From Opitutia bacterium ISCC 52 (GTDB lineage: Bacteria > Verrucomicrobiota > Verrucomicrobiia > Opitutales > UBA2995): a stretch of DNA of 64,000 nucleotides. How positions within the stretch are numbered: position 1 is the first letter of the stretch; each line of letters starts with the position of its first letter. The DNA lies in assembly GCA_014529675.2 (NCBI GenBank), contig CP076040.1:1054001-1118000 (forward strand), given 5' to 3'. The notes under the pieces were generated by a model, which was not told the origin of the DNA, searched no databases, and saw only the letters and a program-made list of their open reading frames with translations. The translations under genes and the position numbers were made by a program. Positions 7,911 through 16,910 of this stretch are shown here, piece after piece.

Positions 7911-9449
7911 GTGAAACGAACTATTTTACCTCTAGTCGCCTTAGTATCCTCAATATCGGTACAACTCATTGCTTCCTCTCGACCCAATGTGGTCATCATT
8001 CTTGCCGATGATCTGGGTATCGGGGATGTGTCAGCCTACAACGAAGCATCTGCCTGGGAAACCCCGAATATTGATAAGCTGGCTGCAGCCGGCATGTCAT
8101 TTTCAGATGCGCATACGGGCGCCGCGCTTTGCACACCGACGAGATACGGAATTCTTACAGGTAGATACGCTTGGAGGACGACGCTAAAAAGTGCAGGTTA
8201 CAATGGTTACTCTTCCCCGTTGATTGAGGATGAACGTTTTACCATTGCTGAGCTTTTTAAAGGGGAAGGGTATCAGACGGCCATCGTTGGCAAATGGCAT
8301 GTAGGATGGAACTGGCAGCTCAAAGGCTCGCAGATGGAAACCTTTGATGACCGGACCGTTCCGGTGATTGATTTCAATAAGCCGATTAAGAACGGTCCAC
8401 AGTCACAGGGATTTATTTATTCCTATGGAACCATGGCTTCCTTGTCTTCACCTCCCTTCGTTTGGGTTGAAAACAGTATGCCGACCGCCATTCCCTCGAA
8501 TATCTCAGTCAATTACGATGAGAAGGCCTTTTGGAGAAAAGGTCCCAAGGCGGATAACTTTGATCACGCGGAAGTGCTGGGTGATATCACCGACCGGTCG
8601 ATCGAGTATATCGGGGAACAATCAGGTTCGGACGATCCCTTCTTTCTCTATGTAGCCATGACGGCACCGCATGCCCCCATCATCCCCAAGTCAGAATGGA
8701 TTGGAAAAAGTAATGTCAGCGCATACGGGGACTTTGTTATTCAAGTGGATTACGAAGTCGGAAGAATCGTCAATGCGATCACCCATAATGAACGACTCGA
8801 GAATACCTTGATCTTCTTTACCAGTGACAATGGGCAGTCACCGCGTGCGGACTTTGATGACGACGAACTCCCACTCGCTAATCACAAAGGCAGTTACATC
8901 TATAGGGGCAAAAAATTTGATATCTTTGAGGGCGGGCACCGGGTGCCCTTTATTGCTTCCTGGCCTGGTAAGATTGAGAAGGGCTCTAGCTCCGATGAAA
9001 TCATATGCACGACCGACTTCATGGCCACAGCAGCGGATATGTTGGATGTGGAGTATAAGGATGACACCGCCGAAGACAGCATCAGCTTTCTACCCGTGTT
9101 AATGGGGGAGAAATACAATCAGCCTCTACGTGAAGCCACGGTTCATCATTCAAGTGACGGCCGCTTTGCCATTCGCCAAGGCGATTGGAAACTCATCCTT
9201 TGGCCTGGTTCGGGTGGTTGGGCCTTTCCGGCAACCGAGGAAGACATGAAGGGGTTGCCCGAATTCCAACTTTATAACCTTGTGAAAGACCCAGGTGAAA
9301 CTACCAACCTTATTTCCAAATACCCTGAACGCGTCACAGCGATGAAAACCTTATTGGAACAATACGTGAATGAAGGCCGGAGTACTCCAGGCAAAGTTCA
9401 GAAGAATGATGGGGCTAAAACTTGGGCTGAGCTGGATTGGATGAATTGA
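7911..9449 (+). CDS. Secreted sulfatase (family S1)
   Basis: 512 aa from a GTG at 7911. A longer frame from 7863 would overlap the preceding epimerase gene by 41 bp and spoil the signal peptide, whereas from the GTG the protein starts VKRTILPLVALVSSISVQL, a good Sec signal. RPNVVIILADDLGIGD gives the metal-binding Asp pair. CTPTR begins at Cys74, the formylglycine site. VGKWHVGW, APHAPIIP and TSDNGQS follow as active-site blocks. It ends one base before the convergent enolase-superfamily gene, so there is no room for a separate terminator. Confidence 0.92.
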   Translation: MKRTILPLVALVSSISVQLIASSRPNVVIILADDLGIGDVSAYNEASAWETPNIDKLAAAGMSFSDAHTGAALCTPTRYGILTGRYAWRTTLKSAGYNGYSSPLIEDERFTIAELFKGEGYQTAIVGKWHVGWNWQLKGSQMETFDDRTVPVIDFNKPIKNGPQSQGFIYSYGTMASLSSPPFVWVENSMPTAIPSNISVNYDEKAFWRKGPKADNFDHAEVLGDITDRSIEYIGEQSGSDDPFFLYVAMTAPHAPIIPKSEWIGKSNVSAYGDFVIQVDYEVGRIVNAITHNERLENTLIFFTSDNGQSPRADFDDDELPLANHKGSYIYRGKKFDIFEGGHRVPFIASWPGKIEKGSSSDEIICTTDFMATAADMLDVEYKDDTAEDSISFLPVLMGEKYNQPLREATVHHSSDGRFAIRQGDWKLILWPGSGGWAFPATEEDMKGLPEFQLYNLVKDPGETTNLISKYPERVTAMKTLLEQYVNEGRSTPGKVQKNDGAKTWAELDWMN

Positions 9450-9450
9450 T

Positions 9451-10617
9451 TTACCCTCTGCGGTATTTCTCGATCGCCTCATCATCCAGAGTAACCCCAA
9501 GTCCTGGTTTGGTCGGCACCTTATAGAGGCCGTCCTTCATGGTGAAGGGTTCCGTCATCAGATCGTCCTGGATGACGTGTGTGATGCTCACGCAATGTTC
9601 AACACCTGGGAAGGCTGCTGCCTGATGAGCCTGGAAAACTTGAGCTACGCCTGTGAAAATGCTGTGTTGGACCCAGAGAGGAATCCCGGTCACTTCGGCC
9701 ATGAAGGCGCGTTGCACAAAACTCTTTCCGACAGGACCGCCGACTACAAAAGCATCCAGTAGCTTTTCGCGAACGAAGGGCATCGGGTCTTTCGGCATAT
9801 GCTCAGCTAACTTGAGTGGAAAACGACCTTTGAGTTGGCGAAACGGTTCAATGGTATAGCGCTCGCAGGGTGTCTCGATAGCGAAATACTGAGGAAAGCG
9901 TGTGAGTCGTTGCCCGTATTTAATCGCCCGCTCAGGGGTTACCCAAGTGCTGTTCGTATCCGCCCAGATTTTTAGGTCTTCAGGTACATTTGAAGTAACC
10001 GCTTCGGCTTGTTCCACCGGATCTTCGAAGTCCCGGGCTTTTACTTTGTGTACGCGATAGCCCAAGTCATAGCCCAGTTTTGCTTCCGAAGCCATTAAGT
10101 CGGGAGGGAAGCACTGACTCCACCAACTTTGAACGATGTGTGTTTTTGGTTCTGACGCAAATAAGCGAGACACGGGTAGGCCGGCGGCTTGACCGATCAG
10201 GTCGTAAACAGCCATCAGGATACCACCCAAGCTGTCATCCAGTAGAAACTCCCAGGGGGATCGACCGATCAATCGTTTACAAATGGCTTCCGCTTTCGGA
10301 ACACTTCCGAGTGAGTCTTCCACATTGAGAAGGGCGTCACCCACACCCACTAATCCTTCATCAGTATACAGTTTTACTAGAGTTGAATCGTAGTAGTCGC
10401 GATGGATGCCTTGTTGGCGGTATACCTCCGCGAATATCTCCCTGACTCGTTCGTGCATGTGAACTCGAACGGGAATGATTTCAAATCGAGTGATACGCTG
10501 ACTCGTTGCGGAAGCAGGAGTTGCGGCATAGACACGCCCCAGTGCGAGTTGGGTGGCTGCCAGTCCTCCACTAGCGGCGAGCAATCTCAATATATTACGA
10601 CGTGAATACCTGCGCAT
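9451..10617 (-). CDS. Mandelate racemase/muconate lactonizing (enolase superfamily) enzyme, exported
   Basis: 388 aa. The N-terminus SRRNILRLLAASGGLAA has a twin-arginine type signal. The barrel domain has KVKAR near residue 190 (a KxK-type catalytic lysine motif), metal ligands in IWADTNSTW, FAIETP and LAEHMP, and a late WVQHSIFTG that may hold the general-base His. Family members abstract the alpha-proton of sugar acids (dehydratases) or epimerise acids or dipeptides. Export of such an enzyme is unusual but frequent in Planctomycetes/Verrucomicrobia. The FAD oxidoreductase gene lies 48 bp upstream on the same strand, suggesting one transcript. Confidence 0.85.
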   Translation of the reverse strand: MRRYSRRNILRLLAASGGLAATQLALGRVYAATPASATSQRITRFEIIPVRVHMHERVREIFAEVYRQQGIHRDYYDSTLVKLYTDEGLVGVGDALLNVEDSLGSVPKAEAICKRLIGRSPWEFLLDDSLGGILMAVYDLIGQAAGLPVSRLFASEPKTHIVQSWWSQCFPPDLMASEAKLGYDLGYRVHKVKARDFEDPVEQAEAVTSNVPEDLKIWADTNSTWVTPERAIKYGQRLTRFPQYFAIETPCERYTIEPFRQLKGRFPLKLAEHMPKDPMPFVREKLLDAFVVGGPVGKSFVQRAFMAEVTGIPLWVQHSIFTGVAQVFQAHQAAAFPGVEHCVSITHVIQDDLMTEPFTMKDGLYKVPTKPGLGVTLDDEAIEKYRRG

Positions 10618-10665
10618 AGCTTAGAAGGATGCTCCTCTGAATACTTATGTCAATGGATCTGGATA

Positions 10666-12615
10666 TCAGCTTGGGCCGTAGGCTCTTATCTCGTAGATCC
10701 CCACTACTTCGTCTCCATTGGCTTGATCGACTTGAATGTGAATGGAGCGGACTTTGACGGGGTCAAAGCTGTGGCGGCGAAGTTTCTGGTAGTTATCCAA
10801 CACTTTTGCCAACACCGTTTCTTTGCCGTTTTTGTCGACGCCGATAACCTGGTAGTCACGAATGGATTCGGGCTGTGCTCCGGAAATCATTTCGTTTTGC
10901 AACCAGATCAACGAAGTCATAGTCACATCGCGGTGGAGTCCGGTGTCGTGTGAGATTTCAATTTCGCTGATTTCTACGGTTTGCTTCCAGTCGAGCTGTA
11001 ACCAGATTTTCTGATCTCCCAAAGGAGCCATCCAGCGATGCTTATATTCGTCTGGCTTATCGTAGGTTTGTCCCGAAAGGATATTCTCGGGAGACGTATT
11101 GGAAGTAGAGGCAGAAGCAGTGACCGTGGCTTTGCGTGCAAGGTCGGATTTGTCTTCGTTCTTTGCTTTGAGGATCAATGCTCCATCTCGAAGCAGTTGT
11201 TGCTGGAGCGCCTTTAAATGTTTCTTGTTTTCTCTGAGTTTTCTCGGAGACAGGTCTTTATCCTGGCATTGGTGTGCAGCGGTACCTGTGGCTTGTCCAA
11301 TCACCGCGCAGGTCAGCATGACTCGAAGCGAGGAGAAGGCTACATGACTTGCACTGACGTTACGTCCCGCCATGAGGAGGTTGTCCACATTTTTTGAATA
11401 CAAACTACCAAAGGGAATATTGTAGGCTTCCGGATATTTGATCTGTTGTGCTGGGATGCGATCCGTTGCATCGAATCCTTCGGCAGGGTGGTCGTCCAAT
11501 GACCAGCCGCCAAATGCGACTCCATCACTGAATTGCTTCCAGTCTTCCGTAACATCTTGTTGAGTCAGAACGGTATCACCTATGAGGCGTCGAGAGTCCC
11601 GTTTGCCGGGGATCATGCCAACGGTATCGAGTGCCCAGTTTTTGGCGGAAGGAAAATTGCCGCTGTTTTTTATGTAGTCCCAAACGCCCAGTACGATGGA
11701 TAGGAGCTCGAAACGTAAGCGCTCGTTGTCACGGATGGTATCATATACGCCTCCCAGTTCGATCCACCAATAACCATACTCCCAAGTGTCGGTAGGGGAT
11801 TCCACACCGCGCAATTTTAAATCTTCACTTCCTATACCCCGTGCCCATGAGGGTGCCTGATAATACATCTCTTTGTCATGTTCACGTGCAGTAAACAGGA
11901 TCGATGATCCTTGTGTGCTTCCCAAGGTATCGTAGTCCGCCAAGGACTCTCCGTATTCTTTGGAAGATTCTCGGCCAATTTTAAATTCCGCACCGGCTTC
12001 CATTCCAAGGCGACTGTCACCGGTGGAGTCTACGAATACCTTACTGGCAATGTGATAAAGATGTTCGGTCTTGTCGCAGCGGGCCCAAACGGAGGAGATT
12101 TTGTCTCCTTCCTTTTCAGCACGATAGACTGCGGTATCCAGGAGTAGCCTGATATTGGGTTCACGGATCACTTTGTCGTAGAGCAACAAGTCCCAAATTT
12201 CCCAACTGTACTGCTCATTGTGGTAGGCATTCTCCAAACAGATCTCTTCAATGATTCCACCTTCCCGAAATCCGAAGCGGGATCCTCGCGGATGCATTTT
12301 AACTTCGCTACTGGAATTTCCGCCTAGACGACTGCGATCCTGAATCAGGATCACTTTCGAACCCAACCGACCTGCACTGATTGCTGCACAGACTCCGGCA
12401 AGGCCTCCACCGGCAACCAGCACATCTGACTCGAGATGGACCACCCGCATATTGGGATCATTGGAGGAAATATTCGGCTTCGCATCATCGGGTGCCAACT
12501 CATCGATGCGAGGTACTACGTCTTCGCGTCGAACAAAGGGATCCTTATCCGAGGCCAGAGCCTGTGGCGCTTTGACCAACATGCTATAACCGGTAAATGC
12601 GGCTGCTCCTGTCAT
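10666..12615 (-). CDS. FAD-dependent oxidoreductase with C-terminal discoidin-like domain; start uncertain
   Basis: 649 aa from the first ATG. HLESDVLVAGGGLAGVCAAISAGRLG followed by a glycine-rich GGNSSSEVKMHPRG is the dinucleotide-binding and active region of the FAD-dependent oxidoreductase family common in Verrucomicrobia/Planctomycetes. VDSTGDSRLG and MAGRNVSASH (here NLLMAGRNVSASH) are conserved later blocks. Residues from about 500 (TSNTSPENILSG, WLQLDWKQT, ending YEIRAYGPS) form an F5/8-type discoidin-like module. Upstream of the ATG the same frame encodes a Tat motif (SRRKFMTGAAAF) but has no ATG, GTG or TTG before its stop, so the true start may be non-canonical (an ATA lies about 22 codons upstream) or lost. 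Substrate unknown. Confidence 0.8.
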   Translation of the reverse strand: MTGAAAFTGYSMLVKAPQALASDKDPFVRREDVVPRIDELAPDDAKPNISSNDPNMRVVHLESDVLVAGGGLAGVCAAISAGRLGSKVILIQDRSRLGGNSSSEVKMHPRGSRFGFREGGIIEEICLENAYHNEQYSWEIWDLLLYDKVIREPNIRLLLDTAVYRAEKEGDKISSVWARCDKTEHLYHIASKVFVDSTGDSRLGMEAGAEFKIGRESSKEYGESLADYDTLGSTQGSSILFTAREHDKEMYYQAPSWARGIGSEDLKLRGVESPTDTWEYGYWWIELGGVYDTIRDNERLRFELLSIVLGVWDYIKNSGNFPSAKNWALDTVGMIPGKRDSRRLIGDTVLTQQDVTEDWKQFSDGVAFGGWSLDDHPAEGFDATDRIPAQQIKYPEAYNIPFGSLYSKNVDNLLMAGRNVSASHVAFSSLRVMLTCAVIGQATGTAAHQCQDKDLSPRKLRENKKHLKALQQQLLRDGALILKAKNEDKSDLARKATVTASASTSNTSPENILSGQTYDKPDEYKHRWMAPLGDQKIWLQLDWKQTVEISEIEISHDTGLHRDVTMTSLIWLQNEMISGAQPESIRDYQVIGVDKNGKETVLAKVLDNYQKLRRHSFDPVKVRSIHIQVDQANGDEVVGIYEIRAYGPS

Positions 12616-12815
12616 AAATTTTCTACGACTCCTAATCGGGATGTCCTGCGATTTTTCGTTTTGTTCGCCTATGGTATTCTGTCTGATTGAGTATGACTTT
12701 CTTCTATCGAAGCTCCAGTTGTTTTCTCTTCAAGTTCCGTCAGGTAATACAGTAAGGCTTTTTCAATCAATTAGACAGACGGTCAACGGTTGATCAGCTA
12801 CAACCTAACTCGAGC

Positions 12816-15233
12816 TTACTTCGTCAGAAATACGTCGCTCATGGTAGCAGCGATGAGAAGGTCTTCAAATTTGTAACCAAGTTCTGGTTCTGCAGTCACG
12901 AGTTCATCCACGATTCGCTCGTCGCCGACAGATAGTTCGCGCCCCGCGCTGTACTCAAGAAATTTAGTAATCAGACAGCGCGTAAAATAATCCGGGTTTT
13001 GTAGCAGGTAGTCTTTAATGGATTGCGGTCCGTTTAGCTGGTGACCTTCGGGTGTAACGGAGGCAGCGTCGATCGGCGATGGTTCACCCAGGTAGCGTTC
13101 CCGCCAGCCACCAATGCCGTCGTAATTTTCCAGCGCCAGGCCTAAAGGGTCGATGTCGCGATGACATTTTGCGCATGTATCCAACTGTTGGTGGAGTGCG
13201 AGGGTTTCTCGAATGTTGGTCGCCTGACTCGTATCGATATCCAGGGCTGGCACATCTTTCGGTGGAGGCGGAGGTCTTTTCCCAAAGAGGTTCTCCAATA
13301 CCCAGACACCGCGAAGAATGGGTGAAGATTCTACACCGTCGCCTGTGACCGTTAAAGGACCGTGTAGGCCCAGGATGCCACCCCGTATGCGAACATGAGC
13401 CGGCGTCCCCTCTGGGAGTTGAGTGAGGTCGATGCGATCAGGTTCCGGCCAAATGAGACTCTGCCTTTGGTCAGCTGCGATTCGATCCAGCGCGCGAGCA
13501 CCTTCTAATCCCCAGACGGTTTGGATGGCATTGTTCGCATAGGTGAAATCGGAATCGATGAAGGTACTAATGGGGAGGTTTTTCCGGAGTATTTCTTCGA
13601 AAAACCGTTCGGTTGAACGAACGAAACCATAGCGCACATTGTCATCCCAGGTGTACCGATTATCGCAGACATTGATCGATTCAACGAGCCGATTACCCAG
13701 CCACTGTCCGGTGAAATGTTTGATGTACTGCTGAGATTTCGGATCAGAGAGTAGGCGCTTGATCTGGGTCTTTAAGATATCCGGTTGAGACAATCGCCCC
13801 TGGTTGGCCAATTGAATGAGTTCCTGATCGGGCAGGGTGCTCCAAAAGGTATAGGAGAGGCGTGAGGCGAGCGCGTGCTGGCTAAGTGGGGTAGGTTGAT
13901 CCTTGGGTTCAGCTTCGCGGTAAAGAAAAGCCGGTGAGCACAATATACGACGAATGCCATAATGCCAGGCATACTCGGGTTTTCCGACCTCGCGACCGTG
14001 ATCAATAACTGAAGTAATAAGTGTTTCTTTTTCATCGGTGGTTAAGGGGCGGCGATAGGCCTTTTTTGCGATTGGGATTAATAGGCGTTCCAGTTCGCGA
14101 CGGTTCAAACGAGGAGGGTAGGTGCCGAAAAAGTCGTTTACCCGGGGGAGAATATCGACAGGGCCTTCGACTTTCATTTCGCGCAATTCTACGGTGGGCT
14201 CGGTTCGAGCTTTAACGGCTTTAATGTCGACATTGACAGCCCCTCTATTGACAGCGACCTCAGTGAATTCATCGACTCCCAATCGGTTGTCACAGTAAAC
14301 GTGAAAAGTCTCTCCCGCTTCCATGTAGATTTGTGCGGTGATCCATTGGGGGTCGCCCGCCGGGACTTCTATTTCGCCTACTGGAGTCGCTCGATGGCGA
14401 ATATAGCGCTTGGGAAGTTGTTCTTCGGTTGGGTCAAACGCATGGAAGCTTAAGCGAAAAGGTTTCCCGTCTGCTCCCGTTTCAGCCTGGGCATTGGCCA
14501 GGAGGTGGACGTGGTAGACTCCGCTTTCAGGAGCAATAAACAGCGGGTCCCAAAGGGCGCCGACCCATCCGGAATAATTCAGGCCGGTAAACATGAGATA
14601 CTCGTTGTCTGGGCCAAACCAACGGCGTCCTGCATCCCCACCTATTTCACCCACCGTCATATGAGACTGGTAGCGCTTCGAACTAGGCAAAGGGACCATA
14701 CGGTCAGCAATAAGGGTTGCCACTTCATGGTAGGCTTCCATTACCGCTGGAGAAAGAAATACACCTTCCGGCATGGTATCGAATTCGGCCTCTGAGCTGT
14801 CATCCGGAAAGGAGGCTGGCAAATTTATCATACGGATGCCAAAGAGATCACGCACGGTATTGAGATATTCGTTTCGATTGAGGCGACGTAAGGGTGTGCC
14901 TCCTACGGGCGCTTGTTGATCTGCCTCCTCCATGGCCGCTTCCAGCTGCGCAAGAAATGCTGCAAGCGTTTCTTTGTTGGGATGTTTCTTAGCCTCCTCT
15001 TCTGGCATGTCTCCCAATTCAACATACTCGTAGACGAGGTCCCATTGTTCCCGGCTATCTTTGTCAGTCAGATCCCAGTGGAGATTATCTATGCGGAAGT
15101 CACCCTTTTCTTTGGCGGCATCGTGGCATTCGAAACAATAAGTTTTGGTGAAGTTCGAGATGGGTTGGGGTGCCTCACCTACTAAGGGGAGGCATGTAAA
15201 TGCTAAGGGTATGGAAAATCTAAATACAGTCAT
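12816..15233 (-). CDS. DUF1592-family secreted protein with cytochrome-type heme motifs
   Basis: About 805 aa from the ATG at 15233, which gives a proper signal peptide (MTVFRFSIPLAFTCLPLVGEA); a longer frame to 15278 adds a poor extension. YCFECH near the start is a CxxCH heme site of a planctomycete-type cytochrome domain. TPLRRLNRNEYLNTVRDLFG marks DUF1587, then DUF1595/DUF1592 in the middle (RRPLTTDEKE, LASRLSYTFWSTLPDQEL), DUF1588 with a second heme-like CAKCHRDIDPLGLALENYDG, and a C-terminal DUF1585 (YFTRCLITKFLEYSAGREL). The biochemical role of this family is unknown. It is almost always encoded beside a DUF1552 protein, as here. Confidence 0.88.
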   Translation of the reverse strand: MTVFRFSIPLAFTCLPLVGEAPQPISNFTKTYCFECHDAAKEKGDFRIDNLHWDLTDKDSREQWDLVYEYVELGDMPEEEAKKHPNKETLAAFLAQLEAAMEEADQQAPVGGTPLRRLNRNEYLNTVRDLFGIRMINLPASFPDDSSEAEFDTMPEGVFLSPAVMEAYHEVATLIADRMVPLPSSKRYQSHMTVGEIGGDAGRRWFGPDNEYLMFTGLNYSGWVGALWDPLFIAPESGVYHVHLLANAQAETGADGKPFRLSFHAFDPTEEQLPKRYIRHRATPVGEIEVPAGDPQWITAQIYMEAGETFHVYCDNRLGVDEFTEVAVNRGAVNVDIKAVKARTEPTVELREMKVEGPVDILPRVNDFFGTYPPRLNRRELERLLIPIAKKAYRRPLTTDEKETLITSVIDHGREVGKPEYAWHYGIRRILCSPAFLYREAEPKDQPTPLSQHALASRLSYTFWSTLPDQELIQLANQGRLSQPDILKTQIKRLLSDPKSQQYIKHFTGQWLGNRLVESINVCDNRYTWDDNVRYGFVRSTERFFEEILRKNLPISTFIDSDFTYANNAIQTVWGLEGARALDRIAADQRQSLIWPEPDRIDLTQLPEGTPAHVRIRGGILGLHGPLTVTGDGVESSPILRGVWVLENLFGKRPPPPPKDVPALDIDTSQATNIRETLALHQQLDTCAKCHRDIDPLGLALENYDGIGGWRERYLGEPSPIDAASVTPEGHQLNGPQSIKDYLLQNPDYFTRCLITKFLEYSAGRELSVGDERIVDELVTAEPELGYKFEDLLIAATMSDVFLTK

Positions 15234-15234
15234 C

Positions 15235-15513
15235 TTATTGTTCTGAGCGGCATTGCGGGGACGCAATGGCCCTACCATTAAATGGTGGTGTTTGAGGGAA
15301 GGTGGTAATCGCTCGCTGTAGCGGTTCGATGCGCCCGCGACGTATAAGCACCTTCCTCACGGAGTTGAGATGTTGAGGATGACGACTGATAAGCGAAGGC
15401 GCGCACTTTTGTGCGTAAGTGAGCTGGGAAGGAGGAACACTCGGCATGTCAGCCCGAGAATCCGTGCAAAGCATAGATCCAAAATGATCCATTTGTAATT
15501 TAGTCATGCACAA
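15235..15513 (-). CDS. Possible small ORF between the DUF1552 and DUF1592 genes
   Basis: A 92-aa frame ends one base before the DUF1592 start codon. The product is basic and proline/serine-rich, with no signal peptide, membrane segment or motif I recognise. The tight junction with the next start would suit translational coupling, but the frame could be chance. The same 330-bp gap also holds short palindromes, such as GCGCAC/GTGCG around TTTT near 15409-15424, so it may instead be untranslated leader. Low confidence that it is a gene. Confidence 0.2.
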   Translation of the reverse strand: MCMTKLQMDHFGSMLCTDSRADMPSVPPSQLTYAQKCAPSLISRHPQHLNSVRKVLIRRGRIEPLQRAITTFPQTPPFNGRAIASPQCRSEQ

Positions 15514-15562
15514 TCCCCTGTGGTTTAATTTCCCTTTGCGCGGATTCGGTGAGGAATGATGA

Positions 15563-16840
15563 TTATAGGAACGCTGCGTTCAGGTTGGACTGACTCGTCG
15601 CAAATCGGTCGGATTCAAATCCCATCTTCTGTAACACCGTAACGTAAAGATCGCAGGCCATTTCGTTTTTATTCACCTGATCATCTCCACAGGAAAGGTG
15701 TCTTTGGTGTTTATAACCTCCTCCAGCGATCATGAGTGGGAAGTCTACTCGTCTATGTTTGGAGGCGTCGGCCATGGCACTGCCAATCAATAAGGTGGTA
15801 TTGTCGAGCATACTGCCTCCATCGACATCGGTGGTTTCCTTGAGCGCCTTCATGAACCTCGCTGCACCGTTCATGTGGGCGGTTTCGATCGCAACGAGAT
15901 CATCCACCTTGTTTTGTTTGTTTCCATGGTGAGAAATATTGTGGTAGCCATTGGCCATCAGATTCCCGTTCAGCATGAGTGCCCCATCAGCGAGAGGAAT
16001 GGTGAGCGAGAAGACCCGACAGGCGTCATTCTTGATCGCTAAGGCCATGAGGTCCCACATGAGATCCTCATTTTGAATCATCATGGAGTGAGCTACATTC
16101 TCGTCGGCTGGAAGTGAGAATTTGGGATCGGGTGTGGCGTAAGGTTTGTCCAGCCAATCACGACGGCGGGCTAGTTTCTTTTCCACGTCGCGCACCGAAC
16201 TAAAGTACTCATCGAGTTTTGCCTGGTCCTCGTGATTGATGCGAGAATTCAGTCGTTTCGCGTCTCCAGTGACCTCGTCGAGCAGGCTGCGACCCGATTC
16301 GAGGAGGTATTGTTGGCGTTCCATGCTGGCGGCATCGCCTCCGAAGACTTTTGAAAACAATACACTCGGTCGAATAATAGGTGGTAAGGGGATACCGTTC
16401 TGATTGAGTGACATGGGAGCGTTAAACCGCTGCTCACCTGCACAGAGCTGTATGGATTCATAACGAGTATCTGCTCCCAATTCGGGTGCCACGTATTGAT
16501 CCAGTGAAACGCTCCGGAGGACCTGTCCGGTAAAAAGAGTATAGACCAGGGCGTGTCCGTTCCCAGTCGGACCTTTATGATCGAGTCCAGAAATGGTGGT
16601 GAGCTGATCTCCAACTCCCAAATCGTCGAATGGTTTCAGCAAACGGCCATCATCGCCGTTGGCAAAAAAAGCAGGTTTATACCATCCCAGCTGTGTGCCT
16701 ACGCAAACCAATCGCTTGGGCGATTGAGTCTTGGGAGCACCCATAGAAAGGGAAGGGAGTACAGGTAAGGCAATGGCTCCGGCTACTGCCTGAGAAGCAA
16801 AACGGAGAAAACTGCGACGATCATGTTGGGTAGAACGCAT
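15563..16840 (-). CDS. DUF1552 protein (Tat-exported partner of the DUF1592 protein)
   Basis: About 425 aa from the ATG at 16840 (MRSTQHDRRSFLRFASQ), which places a twin-arginine signal RRSFLRF at the very start; the frame's longer start at 16882 adds 14 unlikely residues. The family blocks are LVCVGTQLGWYKPAFF, SGLDHKGPTGNGHALVYTLFTG, and a C-terminal HRRVDFPLMIAGGGYKHQRHL with HLSCGDDQVNKNEMACDL. DUF1552 proteins resemble the DUF1501/alkaline-phosphatase-like fold and are encoded next to DUF1592 proteins; the function of the pair is unknown. Same strand as the DUF1592 gene, 330 bp upstream of it. Confidence 0.87.
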   Translation of the reverse strand: MRSTQHDRRSFLRFASQAVAGAIALPVLPSLSMGAPKTQSPKRLVCVGTQLGWYKPAFFANGDDGRLLKPFDDLGVGDQLTTISGLDHKGPTGNGHALVYTLFTGQVLRSVSLDQYVAPELGADTRYESIQLCAGEQRFNAPMSLNQNGIPLPPIIRPSVLFSKVFGGDAASMERQQYLLESGRSLLDEVTGDAKRLNSRINHEDQAKLDEYFSSVRDVEKKLARRRDWLDKPYATPDPKFSLPADENVAHSMMIQNEDLMWDLMALAIKNDACRVFSLTIPLADGALMLNGNLMANGYHNISHHGNKQNKVDDLVAIETAHMNGAARFMKALKETTDVDGGSMLDNTTLLIGSAMADASKHRRVDFPLMIAGGGYKHQRHLSCGDDQVNKNEMACDLYVTVLQKMGFESDRFATSQSNLNAAFL

Positions 16841-16910
16841 AGAGATTGGAAGGTTTGAAGGGATTTTGTCCTCGCACCCCATGGTTTGTCGAGATCGGAT
16901 ATTCGGGGCG

